A DNA stretch of 64,000 nucleotides from Homalodisca vitripennis (GCF_021130785.1 NW_025777931.1:19287-83286), one strand, 5' to 3'; shown: positions 18,877-29,702, counted from the first letter of the stretch. A program made the numbers and translations. Notes: a model not told the origin generated them from the sequence alone.

Positions 18877-19387
18877 ATGGAAGAGTATAATGCCAACTGT
18901 TACAAGTGTTCTAATAGAGGAGAAATTATCGATAAAAGATATTTAGTTTGTAGAGGTTGTAATTTAATTTTGTTAGAAAGACCTAAACCTAAGAAATTTC
19001 GAAATAAATTAACACATTTGAATAACCTGCTTACAAAATTGCAATATGGAGACAAGATGCAAACAAAATTTGTTACAGAATTTAGAAAACAGAATAAAAA
19101 ATTTTTACTTATCTCTTGGAACCATTGACAAAATTATTTTCCTTTTCAAAGAATACATTAGGTTTGTAGGTATCGATACACACGTTTATTATGAAAAGAT
19201 ATTACCTGTATTTTTTCATTATCTGGATGTTGAATTTGTTTATGATTTTGAACCAGAAATCCTCGATGATTTTATAGTACATTTGGAGAAATTAAACGAA
19301 GAACCTCTTGAAAAGAATGCGGTTTTACTCACATTCTCCCCGACTTCTCGAGTGAAGGTTAGCGAATTTCATTTTTTCCGTCTTTAA
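18877..19387 (+). pseudogene. Zinc-ribbon protein resembling VLTF3-type late transcription factor, one frameshift
   Basis: The frame starts at TCTTTTTGTTTAAATGG. Residues 8-31 are a zinc ribbon (CYKC...CRGC). A basic helical segment follows (KKFRNKLTHLNNLLTKLQYG). A one-base shift at about 19095-19110 (run of six A) leads into LSLGTIDKIIFLFKEYI, HVYYEKILPVFFHYLD and FEPEILDDFIVHLEKL, ending TSRVKVSEFHFF at 19387. The order (ribbon, KLxxLQ helix, YYExI, long acidic helix, SR-basic end) is how I remember poxvirus A2/VLTF3-like proteins of large DNA viruses, which drive late gene transcription. The match is by pattern only. An unrelated zinc protein is the alternative. The frame ends 15 bp before the right TIR gene. 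Confidence 0.5.
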
Positions 19388-19405
19388 ATTTTTTCTATTT
19401 AAATG
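19385..19405 (+). promoter_or_regulatory. Start-site element T6-CTAT-TTAAATGG (best example)
   Basis: AATTTTTTCTATTTAAATGG immediately precedes and includes the TIR gene start. Equivalent elements end at 4375 (minus), 5057, 10018, 10439, 11561 (minus), 12530, 14840, 16731, 17423, 18852 (minus) and 18879. The A at -3 and G at +4 also make a good Kozak context. The T-tract plus TAAATG layout is that of poxvirus late promoters, while TTTAAA or TATAAA could act as a TATA box only with a different start site. Confidence 0.6.
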
Positions 19406-19708
19406 GAGTTCTTGAAGGAGTTAAATGATATTGGAGAATGTAAGTTTAAAGAGTATAAGAAGTTAAATGAATTGGAAGAAAGGAAGAAACATAGAATCTT
19501 GAATTTGGAGAAAATGAAAGATAAATTCGGGTTTACAATAATTGCCGAGTTGGAAGATTGTAAAGTACACTTGCCGAACAGATTTTTGACTGTTTTGGAT
19601 GAGAAAAAGATTAAAGAATTAAACAAAAATGAAAAATTACACTTGATTGTTACTGGAAAAAAGACTATTAAAGATAAAGACTGTGTTACAATTAACTTTG
19701 TAGAATAA
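19403..19708 (+). CDS. TIR-encoded 101-residue protein, right copy
   Basis: This is a mirror copy of the gene at 4070-4375, identical except residues 93-95 (DCV here, EII on the left). It starts at TTTTTTCTATTTAAATGG, the most complete form of the element's start motif, and reads outward. Because the reading frame is kept in both arms while the outer TIR has diverged, selection on the protein or repeated conversion between arms is likely. The beta-rich C-terminal two thirds could be an OB-like fold (inference). Confidence 0.75.
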   Translation: MEFLKELNDIGECKFKEYKKLNELEERKKHRILNLEKMKDKFGFTIIAELEDCKVHLPNRFLTVLDEKKIKELNKNEKLHLIVTGKKTIKDKDCVTINFVE

Positions 19709-19920
19709 AGATTTTTTATTAAGATTTCTGGATTTTTTCATTAAAACAGCTTATAAATGTAGAAGCAAACATTGAACAGTAAAACAGCTAAAGATTCGGT
19801 TATTTAACATTCGTGCTTTCCTGTTAGATTTCTTAGATTTTTTATGGTTCAATGGACAGTATTTTACATTGATTTTCTGACTGTCCCAAAAGTGCGCCAG
19901 AACCGCCATATTCATATCTA

Positions 19921-19922
<2 letters not shown>

Positions 19923-19964
<42 letters not shown>

Positions 19965-19971
19965 ATAATGT

Positions 19972-20052
<81 letters not shown>
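19923..20052. repeat. (TA)n microsatellite with embedded inverted flank, right side
   Basis: TA tracts at 19923-19959 and 19975-20052 are separated by ATGTCCTATAATGTCCTT (19958-19975), the exact reverse complement of 3080-3097 on the left. The tract continues outside this arm, unlike on the left, where TA occurs only inside it. Confidence 0.85.
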
Positions 20053-20056
<4 letters not shown>

Positions 20057-20829
20057 AGCTCCTTAATATATTCCTTAATATTTCAAGAAATAAATGTAAG
20101 TTAAACTTACTAGTGATATGACAAATAATACAGTACTGGTTAATCGTAATTCAATAAGGTAATTAATTCAGGAAACATATTGTATCGGTATTGCTGAACT
20201 ACATTTACTCTTAGTATATGTCCTACAGTAACTAAATTAAATCTTACAGCTGTGGTAAATTTAAAAGTCACACAAAGTTTTGCAGAAACTATTATGTTGT
20301 TTAATGGATGAAACAATAGACAAGAGAAACTCAGTCTATAACACTGAAGAGAGTAAGATTGTTCGGAGATGTTTGCACAAGGAACAGATGTTTCAATTCA
20401 AAAGAAAACTTATCGACTGAGGTAACTGCTGTCCATTGCCGTTCCATCTCACCAGATTGGATTTAGTTACTGTTTTATTGCTGCTTAAATGTTTAAATAG
20501 TTGTGATTCATCAAGTGTATGTCCTGTTTAGAATTTAAATAAAATCAAACATGCAAAAAAACTATTTGTGCATGAGTTGATTACAGCTTGCTCTTGTAAA
20601 GTTTTATGTCTTTTAATAATTGGAAACTATTTAATACTACAATATCACACTAGGATTAACAAACGTCTGTGATATATAAAAAGGATCTGTAACATAAAGT
20701 GAATCTGCAAAGTATGATTTTTTTGCTATTACAGTAACATTAAGGAGTGTTAAGCTAAAACGTAACTACTATTTCTGTTGAAGTAACCAATTATACTTTA
20801 CGCGTCGCGCCATACGTACATCATGAATA

Positions 20830-20831
<2 letters not shown>
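20053..20831. other. Intergenic sequence with one dispersed repeat
   Basis: No gene is seen. The segment 20290-20465 is a diverged copy of a repeat found inverted at 35895-36072 (shared core TTCGGAGATGTTTGCACAAG and GAACAGATGTTTCAA). The remainder is AT-rich and has no recognisable element. Confidence 0.5.
20290..20465 (+). repeat. Dispersed repeat, inverted partner at 35895-36072
   Basis: It shares long blocks with the reverse complement of 35895-36072: ATGTTGTxTAATGGATG, CAATAGACAA, CGGAGATGTTTGCACAAGGA, ACAGATGTTTCAA and TTGGATTTAGxTACT. Divergence is moderate, so both are old copies. The family is unknown. Confidence 0.7.

Positions 20832-20881
<50 letters not shown>
20832..20881. repeat. 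(TA)n microsatellite
   Basis: Uninterrupted TA repeats of about 50 bp. The open frame through it is a simple-repeat translation. Confidence 0.9.
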
Positions 20882-20884
<3 letters not shown>

Positions 20885-22557
20885 TATTATATTATATTTG
20901 TGTCAACTCCATGTACGTCTAAGAGATACCTCTGCCAAAATAAAATCTAAGAGCATTTCCTTAGACCTCATCTCCATTTATCTCATCCAGGAATACAGGG
21001 GCTTACTCGTAGCAATGAGTCCATTTACGTGATGAAGAACTGAAGAGTATGGCTCCTGACCTATGCTGAAACAACCCACTAACAAAAGAACTTTACTCAG
21101 ACCACCACCATGACAGGACAGAGTTTATCCCCGAGGACGTACGGTATTTTCAGAAAACCTCGTAATGATATAATCAAATCTGGTAATCTTGTGGTCGCTG
21201 TTAACTTACTCATACGAACTAAACGCCCTGTAGATAAAAACAATACAGCAGATAGTTTTAAATTCCATCTAGTAATCTCAAAAGTCAATTTAATAATATT
21301 ACGATAGCTTCATTATAATTTACGTCTTGTTACTAACCTCGGATATATATATAACGTTAATTTAATTATCCGTAAATAAAAAAAATAGTGGAGAGGAAAA
21401 ATAATTATAGAATGGATAACTCTTCTGAACGTAGTTGTACTACAATTGTTCCCCTTATATTCTACAGTGTCACATCCTATATGATCACTGTACCTAAGTC
21501 ATGACAGCAGCACAACGCTAGCTTTATGTTACCGCGGTTTTCAGAGGACGTTTTAGGATTAATGTGTTTAAAATTTATATTTTTGTTCCTGCACTTGTCG
21601 TATCACAAATTAAAGTTTTTATAAAACCGTCCTATGTATTGATTTTCCGCAAAAATTTTATGGTGAGACGGTTTACGTAATTCTGATGTTAAAGTTTAGA
21701 GCAGATGAATAATTAAATACATTTTTAGTACGATACTTTACTTTAATTATTAGTGAAACAAGTGATATAAATGGGAGTGGTTATATTATATGTTTATAAC
21801 AGATACGTAAATATCTTGCCAGCTAGTGTAAAAAAATAGAGATGTATGGTGCTGAAAACATATGGTTAGTCAATTTCAGGGTTAACTATAATTTATATTG
21901 CACACAAATAAATTTATAAACTGTAAAGAACCCCTTAAATTATACTCCATTATTCTATACAATAAGTCCTAAATTTATCTCCAATTTGAAATCTTGATCC
22001 ATTGAAAATCGTCACAAGTAAATGCAATAGTCAAAATTTCTCAAAAAATATATTATCTTTAAGCTTATCCTTATTTACGTGAATAACACAACCACGCTGA
22101 TAGTCAAAGCAATCTTATTGTTAAGGTATCACTTATTAATTTTTAAATTAAATCGAAGGCAATAGATAATAATGATAAACTCATGAAGTATATTTATTTG
22201 GAGTTTAATGGAGTTTTGAGAAACTGCAAAAAGTGAGAAAAACTATAAGAAACTGCGTCACAGAAATATATGTTTGGGGGGATATATCTGTTCATACTTC
22301 GTAGGCAAAAAACTTTTGTCTCGACAACCGACATATTTATCAATAGGACAATCGATAGTAGAATAATGAAACCAAATTAAGCTGAAGTACAACATTGAAA
22401 AAATAAATTTAATATCAGAGTTTTACTAGTTATGATAAAGACTGTGACGATTTAACTTACCGACGATACCATGAAAGTATCTACCAAATCTAAATAGGAT
22501 TTTTTAAGTTTTGTAGAAATGTTTTAAATTTAATTATCGATGACATGGTTCCTAAAA

Positions 22558-22558
<1 letters not shown>

Positions 22559-22623
<65 letters not shown>
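22559..22623. repeat. (TA)n with central inversion
   Basis: TA repeats with a phase switch (TATAATATATATTATA) in the middle, so the block is a long near-palindrome. Confidence 0.85.
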
Positions 22624-24682
22624 ACTTTTGTATATCAGAAAAATATTTAGTTTGTTAATTAAGACTAATGTTAAAATTGTTTTAATTTTAATTTGTAACA
22701 TGTTAGGAACTATAATTTTGACAGATATTGAATGAGGTAGCCAATGGTATGAAAAATACTACTAACAGAAACCAATTTCAAACATAATTTTACCGTTAAA
22801 CACTATAATTCGTATTTGGTTCAACTACGTATTACCTGTACGTTGCACACAATATAAAACTGTGTACTCATTTTAAAATTAAATGTGTAAAATATCCAAA
22901 ATAAACTAAATGAAACTTTACCTCTCCATAAGATTGGAATTGCATTTTAACACGTAAATGTATGTATCAAAGGTTACGGCATAATATCATTTAGTAGCCA
23001 TAACAAAATTAATTATTTATAAACAGGTTTCGTGATATTTTGAAAACATATTTGAGAAGTATTGTGTAAGTAATGCAAAATTTATAATTTAATATTATAA
23101 TTTTACAATTTATATTCATTTAGAATGTAATAATAATATTGTATCACAACAACCATCTCTAGAAAAAATGACATTTTTATTTATTATTTTTCTATTTTGT
23201 AATGTATAAGTATCCCAATATTTCTTAAGGAATACAGGTAGTTATAACTTTAATTATGATAATAACTGTTAATAAAGAAGACAAAGGAGTTCGTGAGATG
23301 TAAGGAAACACGCGATGAAAGCTTTTCTCAATGTTTGTTTCTGGAGATATGAGAGGAGCACTTTCCTGGTTGTTTTAGCTGAACTGAAACAGTCGCTTCT
23401 GTTAGGTCTCATTTTATGAGTAGCACCTTCATTGCAGTGTCACCTTTTATAACCATGTTTCATTCATTTTATAAGATAATTATTTAATCATCCCCAAGGA
23501 ACTTAAGATGTAAGTTCTAAACAAATTATTATTTCTTGCGTATTTTAATAAAAAGAAAACTATTAAATTATACTTAACCAAAAGTTAAACTTTAATCATG
23601 TTCTTCAAAACTAGTCTATACTCTATACATAATATATAGGTTTCAGCAAATTAAAAATATTTTTTTCAAAAGAACGAATTACTTATATTAGTCGTATAAA
23701 AATACGAAATTCAATCTTTTCTATATAGGAATAATAAATAATCTAAAACATAAAATTTACTTGCATATTAATAAAAACAGATTATTGAAAAGGATGACCC
23801 AAAAATTAAATTCTTATTTGACACATCCCTGTAAATCTTCCGAACTTTTAAAATTACGAAGATACTTCTACAGATTTAACATTGTATCCATATTTAATAA
23901 ATCACTAGCAGTTGCCCGCGGCTTCACTCGCAATTTCCTGTTAAAAGCAGTACACTATATTCACGTATTCTTTTTCTACCACATTCTAAATACTCGTGAC
24001 ATAATTGATAATCGTTCCTTAGTGATACTCTTGGGCACATTATACGACTCTTGGGTGCCATATTTACTGCCTCTATTTTCGTGGTTTTTGCTAGGTGTTG
24101 ATACGTTATTCAATACAATTAATGGATGGATTTAGATAAACTAATTAGGTTTTAAAGAATAAAATTTGGTCTGTTAAAATTAATTTTCTGTATAAGATAT
24201 TTCCAGTATTATTGTGGTGTTTGCCTTGTGCTGTGATAAATAAAATATATCGACAAAAACCAATTTCGATTATAAAGCGTCTTCTTTCTGCTCTTTTCAT
24301 TTACCTCCTATCTAACCATATTATCCAGATTACCTTATGTCCAGACATTTAGGGGGTTTTGAGGTGGTTTTTTATAACAACGTTTAATAGTATTTTCATT
24401 GCATTACACAGTTTATTGATCATTGGTGTAAACTAAATTTGAAATTAGGCAATAACTTCTTCTATGCAATCTACATTACATTACTGATCATGCACGTTAC
24501 AATAATAATTTTCTTAATTTTATATGTAATTAAATGTTTCTGCCTCTTTGATGAACTTCAGCTTACTAACTATCACTTCACTTTGTATTACCTGTGGTAG
24601 CGCAGTTTGCCGGATCGAAGGAAAAGGATTACAAAATCAATAACAGAATATAAATTAAATATTGATTAAATAAACAATTTAA

Positions 24683-24719
<37 letters not shown>

Positions 24720-25794
24720 TCTTGATATTAGTAAGATTAGTCTTGATATTTACTCAGATCCAACACTTAATATTTAATCAATTATCCAAAACTATTCTAT
24801 ACAAAATTAATATTTACCATAAATCAATAAAGAAGGTTTATATCAAGTATTAGTAAATTAATTGATTATTTCTTAAAAAATTTACTATTTATATTTATCA
24901 TATACAAATTCAAATATTTGATCACATCTAAATAGGAATAATAAATGTTAAGATAAATTATTTTTAGTTCATAATTAAACCTTAAATAAGCCTATAGAGA
25001 TTATTCTAAAATTAAATTATTTTTATATCCCATTTGATATATTCTTGTAAAAATGCAACTTACAGTAGATTGATTAAAGTTAAAATACTGTATGATATTT
25101 GTCACACAAAACTCGTTAAGGATTACAAGTTAATCTAAACAGACACACTGACCGTTTGCAATACTAATACTCATTTGCATAAATTAGAATTATCTCTTTA
25201 GAATTATCGAGAATGCCTGCAGTATTTAACTAAATTTAGAATGAAATTTATAAAATTATTAAACATTGTTGCCTGTAAATCACATTTTAAGTTGAAAGAG
25301 AATTTATTGAATTACAAAACGCATTAAGTTATTGAAAGTTTTTAGATTAGCAATAATATAAGAAACATTTTTGGGCACCTTTCATTTGTTGTAGTAAACC
25401 ATCAATAATATTTTACATCAGTAATGAAATTCCTTCAATTAAATATTTTAGATGTACTTATTAGTTTTAAATGTCATTGAATAAATTAAAAACATAACGA
25501 CAATTGAAAATATTACAAAACATTACGTGTAGTGAATTTTAGGAGAAAACTCTTAGATAACTGAAATCCACACAAAAAAGCTTTAGTGAGAAGGGATGAT
25601 GCCATGGGACTTTGCGTTTAGCACTCGTGCAGTGTCTGAATGTAACATAAATGTTTTTATTATCTTGAAATCTGTAGTCATGTTGGTCTGAAGAGATAAA
25701 AAAAAGTCGGTAACGAAGAAGTTCAATTAAAAACACTTCTTTTAGAGATCAGAAATATAAAGGAACATATTTAATGTAGATGAAGAGGTCCTCA

Positions 25795-26170
25795 ATATGT
25801 CTCATCACGTACACAATAATTGAGAGTCACAAATAGTTTCATTTCTTTAAAAGAAATACTAGGTTCGATGATTCTGAATGTCACTGCATGGATTTGGCTG
25901 AGAGGTAGAAAATATTTTTATATTATTTATTATACAAAACAGAAGTTTGTAAACAGATACGAATACAAGTACTTGCTATTTTTTCACACCTCCATGTTTA
26001 TAACTATGTATTGAATTTATATGAATATTATTTACAATCTATTTTGGTAAAGAATATTAATGTAAATCCACCTAATACGAGATAACAAGAAAAATTGATC
26101 AGTTGACTTTAATAACATTCTATAAGATCCTTCTAAGCTGTGTTATGTTAGTTTATTTTACATAGACAAA
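25795..26170 (+). repeat. Dispersed repeat, copy 1 (partner at 55600-55890)
   Basis: It shares GAATGTCACT, GTAGAAAATATTTTTAT or close variants, ATACAAAACA, then CCACCTAATACGAGATAA with 55600-55890 in the same orientation. No coding signal is conserved between copies. Confidence 0.65.
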
Positions 26171-27078
26171 ACAGGATTTGATTACAGTGAATATTCCCTA
26201 TAAATTCAATAACGTAATGCATCATGAATGAGATTAGCTATGGAATTTAAATTTGGTATATATTGCTTAAATACCATTTGGAGAGTAAATACTTTCCTTC
26301 ATTTTGTCTGTGAAACTGTGCCTGTTTTTCCACTGGATGTATTATAAATAATGTTGTAATTTGTTTTAGAAATTAGCATGCATTGTTATTTCTAATTAGA
26401 CATCATCATGTTTGAAGGATTAGAAGTTGCTCTACGGAATATTAATTACCTTCCAACTGTATCAGCAAGCTATCAGAAGAAAAATGTCATTTACAGTCCT
26501 CAAACTTCGGTTTAATTTTCCGCGAATTATATCACTTTAGTCGGCTGGCAGAATGTCACTTCTGTCTGGTTAGAGGCATTATAATTTTGTTTCCCTCTTA
26601 ATGTCTGTCTGCTAGCAGGGCATCTCAAGAATGAAATTAACTTTTGACTGGAAACTATGCACTCAACTTAAGCAAATCTTGTTAGGCATGGTGTCTCGTA
26701 CTCTTACATTATAGTAAATAATATCAAATAAATTATAGACACTCATCTAATAATAATTTGAATGTGCAATAAAACGTCTAACAAAATAAATTTGAATCCT
26801 TGATTTTGTAATTTAGAATAATAATATACTGCATTTCTAAATAAGATATTTTTTAACACAAGAATCTCATAAAATACACATTTCAAAGATAAAGGAAACA
26901 AAAAGTTAAAAATACTTATTAATGTCGCCAGGAACTGAATTGCATCCATTATGGCTATTTTTTGGTTGTTGTTTTTGAGAAACATCAAAGTCGGTTTGAA
27001 TGTATTTTAAGTACGTAGCACATAATTATTTAGAAATATAATGTGTAGGTACCGTAGTGGTGTGTGCAATTACACGCT

Positions 27079-27083
<5 letters not shown>

Positions 27084-27160
<77 letters not shown>
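27084..27160. repeat. (CA)n-(TA)n compound microsatellite
   Basis: CA repeats run to 27140 and change into TA repeats to 27160. This lies just upstream of the Penelope-like remnant. Confidence 0.9.
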
Positions 27161-27161
<1 letters not shown>

Positions 27162-27761
27162 TTAAATTTAGATATATGAATATATATTTAAATATATATT
27201 AAAATTATACATTTAAAAGAATCTGTGACTAGTCTTCCTTCTTTCGCGAAAAATAGTAATGATTTTTGTGCACCTTGTGAAAAATGTAGCTCAACCTCTA
27301 TTAGTAGCTGAAAATACTAAATTAGACACAATTGATGTTCAATCATTGTACACAAAATATTGAACACCAACAAGGAATTGATTCTGTCAGATACTAATTA
27401 AACAAGCGTCCCAAAAATACACTTCCTTTGTCAGAGTTTCTTTTAACTTTAATAAATTTCATTCTAACTATGAATAGCTTTACGTTTCAAAATAACTTTA
27501 TTTACAGGAAAAAGGAACAGCCATGGGAACAAGAATGGCTTCTTATGCTAATCTTGTGATGGGAAAGCTTGAGCCTGATTTTCTAGAAACACAACCATAC
27601 AGACCCATATTTGGAAACGTTACATTGACGATATCTTCATAATATGGACATATAGTAACGAACAATTACAAAATTTTTACAATCACTGAACACTTTATGC
27701 AACTTTAAATTTACGTGGGAGGTATCTGATTCAATTGTGAGTTTCCTCGATATAGATATTG

Positions 27762-28537
27762 ACGTGACAACGTCTTAAATTAGGTTGCGGCTCGAAGTCA
27801 CTCATGAAAAAGTGTAACGCCCGGTAACGTTACGATGCCCGTCCAGTGGGTCCGCCGCACGGGATCCGCACGGGATAAAGCAGATAAACTGTGGGTCCGC
27901 CGCACGGGATAAAGCAGATAACTATGTTTATTCGTGAAAATGTGGAGTGCTTAGATTCGTCATTTACAACAACAACTGCAACAATAAATGTACATAATTG
28001 TACACTGATATTTCATTATCGTAAACTATGATTGATTGATTAATTGTTAGATTGACACAAAAGTTGAGAAACTGAGTTTATAGGTTATGTCATACTATTG
28101 ACAAATGTTGATAGTGTTAAGTAAATTATTAGTTTAAATCACTCTGCAATCAATCGTAATTCAGTCGATTGAGAAGAAACAGCGCGTATTGCTAGTCAAA
28201 CATTTAAAATAACAAATTATAACCTCTAACCTGTCATAACAGTGCGACCAAACAAAACGAACTAAACCGACCAATCACCACGCGCCGAGTTAGAATTTAA
28301 CTGTGTTTAGCAAGAATTTCAAATTCCAATTTTAGTAAATGTTTTATTCAACTTTACCATTTACAATAACAAATTTTAATTAATTTCAAATTATGTACAA
28401 TGTTTTAGTAAACAAAATATATTTCTATAGTTAAAATTTGTGAAATTCTTATTTTCATTCAATCCCTTGTTCCTATTGTGCAATTTAATAATATTCATAT
28501 CAATAAATATTCTACCGAGAAAAAGACGTTGTCACGT
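27762..28537. mobile_element. Nested insertion with 15-bp inverted ends
   Basis: ACGTGACAACGTCTT (27762-27776) and its exact complement AAGACGTTGTCACGT (28523-28537) bound a non-coding segment that splits the Penelope-like RT. The true right limit may lie up to about 28570, because RT homology resumes only there. Inside, a GC-rich block (27838-27921) contains tandem copies of GTGGGTCCGCCGCACGGGAT plus AAAGCAGATAA. It is probably a non-autonomous DNA element. The superfamily is not determined. Confidence 0.6.
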
Positions 28538-28604
28538 AAAATCTTCGCCCGTAAAACCGACTTTACAGGCAACCATAATTTTTTTTAAAATTTAAAATCA
28601 GAAG

Positions 28605-28856
28605 TTGAAAACTAAGATCAATATAAAAAACACCAACACATTTCAATACCTACATTATGACAGTTGTCATCCGTCCAATGTCAAAAAAGCCATTCAAAAG
28701 AGTTTAGCTAAAAGAGCCCAAAATTTATGCAGTGACAAATATCACTTAGAACAATATATTGATAATTTATTATCCGCATTTTCCAAAAGGGGTTATCCAT
28801 GCAAACTTTTAAACAAACAAACTGAACACTACATCACTATCAATTGGGAAAAATAA
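28605..28856 (+). pseudogene. Penelope-like RT C-terminal fragment
   Basis: This open piece of 83 codons holds FQYLHYDSCHPSNVKKAIQK and FSKRGYPCKLL, the conserved thumb-region signature of Penelope-type reverse transcriptases. It continues the RT that is interrupted at 27762. Confidence 0.85.
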
Positions 28857-29251
28857 ATCTAAATTTTACAGTAATGATCCAAAGTAACAAAATACCACCC
28901 AGAACTACATAAAATTAACAATATACTTCAAGTATCATACAGTTTATTTGAAAGCTCTGATTCAACTAAAAACATTTTCAAATACATTACAAAAATAAGA
29001 TTTTGAAAACCACCAGTTTTTAAAGATATTTTAGTCCATCCAAAATTACCTAAACACAAAGACCAAGAAAACGTGACAGTGTTTAGTTTGCAACATGTGC
29101 TCTACTTCAAAAACATTTACAAGTAGTTCTACACAAAAATCATACAGTATACTTGAAGACTTGATAATAAAAAAATATTGTTTAACAAATTCAGAGCAAG
29201 TTATGCCCTAAAGATTATATTGGCTCAACGATAAATTCTTTTAGAACAAAG

Positions 29252-29464
29252 ATGGCAGGGCACAGATATGCATATAAACATAAAAATACAGAGCAACCTG
29301 TGGCACATGGCATAATACATAATTTAAATTTTGAAGAAACATATTCAGTGAAACCAATCAGAAAAATATCAGAAAATGTAAGTACAAACGGTCTTAGAAA
29401 CTTGGAACAAGCCCATCAACTCGTCACTAAATCTGAATTCCCAAATGGAATAAATTTAAGTTGA
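29252..29464 (+). pseudogene. GIY-YIG endonuclease fragment of Penelope-like element
   Basis: The 70-codon frame begins inside the domain. The preceding bases encode CPKDYIGSTINSFRTK, with the YIG of the motif, followed here by AGHRYAYKHKNTEQPVAHG and NLEQAHQLVTKSEFPNGINL. The GIY half upstream is not readable, so the nuclease is dead. Confidence 0.8.
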
Positions 29465-29600
29465 TTTAGACAAAAAAGTGAATTTATAAAATTAAATCAT
29501 ATGTTTACCATTCTACATAATTCGTTCTTAATTTTAATTTTCTGTGTTGATGTTTTATGTTTACTTTGTTCTTATAGCCCTATTTATATTTTTGTAATTT

Positions 29601-29626
29601 CCTGAAGACGGCTTAAGCCGAAATAT
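29601..29626 (+). other. Penelope 3' end motif, hammerhead-like core
   Basis: CCTGAAGACGGCTTAAGCCGAAAT combines CTGAAGA, a self-complementary CGGCTTAAGCCG stem-loop and AAAT. Penelope-like elements are known to carry hammerhead ribozymes with CUGANGA...GAAA. Here G12 would have to leave the stem, so this is at best a degenerate version. Confidence 0.4.
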
Positions 29627-29671
29627 AGAAACTGTTTAATTTAAACATTAGAAGATATCTTATTGAAGATT

Positions 29672-29697
<26 letters not shown>
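29672..29697. repeat. (TA)n microsatellite at the Penelope 3' end
   Basis: A short TA tract directly after the element's end, the kind of site or tail these retroelements often abut. Confidence 0.8.

Positions 29698-29702
<5 letters not shown>

Larger units (their letters stand above)
3150..19922. mobile_element. Polinton/Maverick virus-like DNA transposon, about 16.8 kb
   Basis: The element begins AGTAGATA at 3150 and ends with the complement TATCTACT at 19922, inside TA repeats. It has terminal inverted repeats and the Polinton hallmark genes: protein-primed DNA polymerase B, retrovirus-type integrase, packaging ATPase, adenain-like protease, major capsid and penton-like minor capsid. Length, 5'-AG terminus and gene set match the known family (usually 15-20 kb). 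Most genes run on the plus strand. The BRO and penton genes, one small gene at 18610-18852 and the left TIR gene run on the minus strand. Genes are tightly packed, with 5' leaders of a few bases. Several are broken by one-base shifts. Family members can be both transposons and endogenous viruses, and the capsid genes here favour a viral origin. Confidence 0.97.
19382..19922. repeat. Right terminal inverted repeat
   Basis: The inner part (19382-19712) is almost identical to the reverse complement of about 4068-4397. The outer 210 bp (19713-19922) is a diverged match to 3150-3440 and ends TATCTACT. No counterpart of the left-end gene at 3504-4059 is present, which makes this arm about 700 bp shorter. 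Confidence 0.85.
20882..27083. other. AT-rich intergenic sequence, no gene seen
   Basis: Stop codons are dense in all frames, and short frames such as 23761-24135 and 25820-26014 show no domain. Visible items are TA microsatellites at 22559-22623 and 24685-24716, a motif common in insect repeats near 23911 (GTTGCCCGCGGCTTCACTCG), and one dispersed repeat copy (25795-26170). The 23761-24135 frame spans the repeat motif and is probably transposon-derived, but I cannot name it. Confidence 0.5.
27225..29660 (+). mobile_element. Penelope-like retroelement remnant (RT plus GIY-YIG), with nested insertion
   Basis: Reverse transcriptase motifs appear in order across shifting frames: DVQSLYT (about 27334), [20 protein letters not shown] (about 27510) and YIDDIFIIW (27621-27647), then FLDIDI at about 27745. 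A foreign insertion follows (27762 to about 28570). The RT resumes with NTFQYLHYDSCHPSN (in the open frame 28605-28856) and RGYP. Near 29210-29460 a GIY-YIG endonuclease end is seen (DYIGSTINSFRTKMAGHR, then NLEQAHQLV and PNGINLS). The domain order RT then GIY-YIG is diagnostic of Penelope-like elements. Frameshifts and stops make it inactive. Confidence 0.9.

Noticed and set aside
19844..20053. Tyr-Ile-rich frame at the right Polinton boundary
   Set aside because: It runs through the TA microsatellite and is not a gene.
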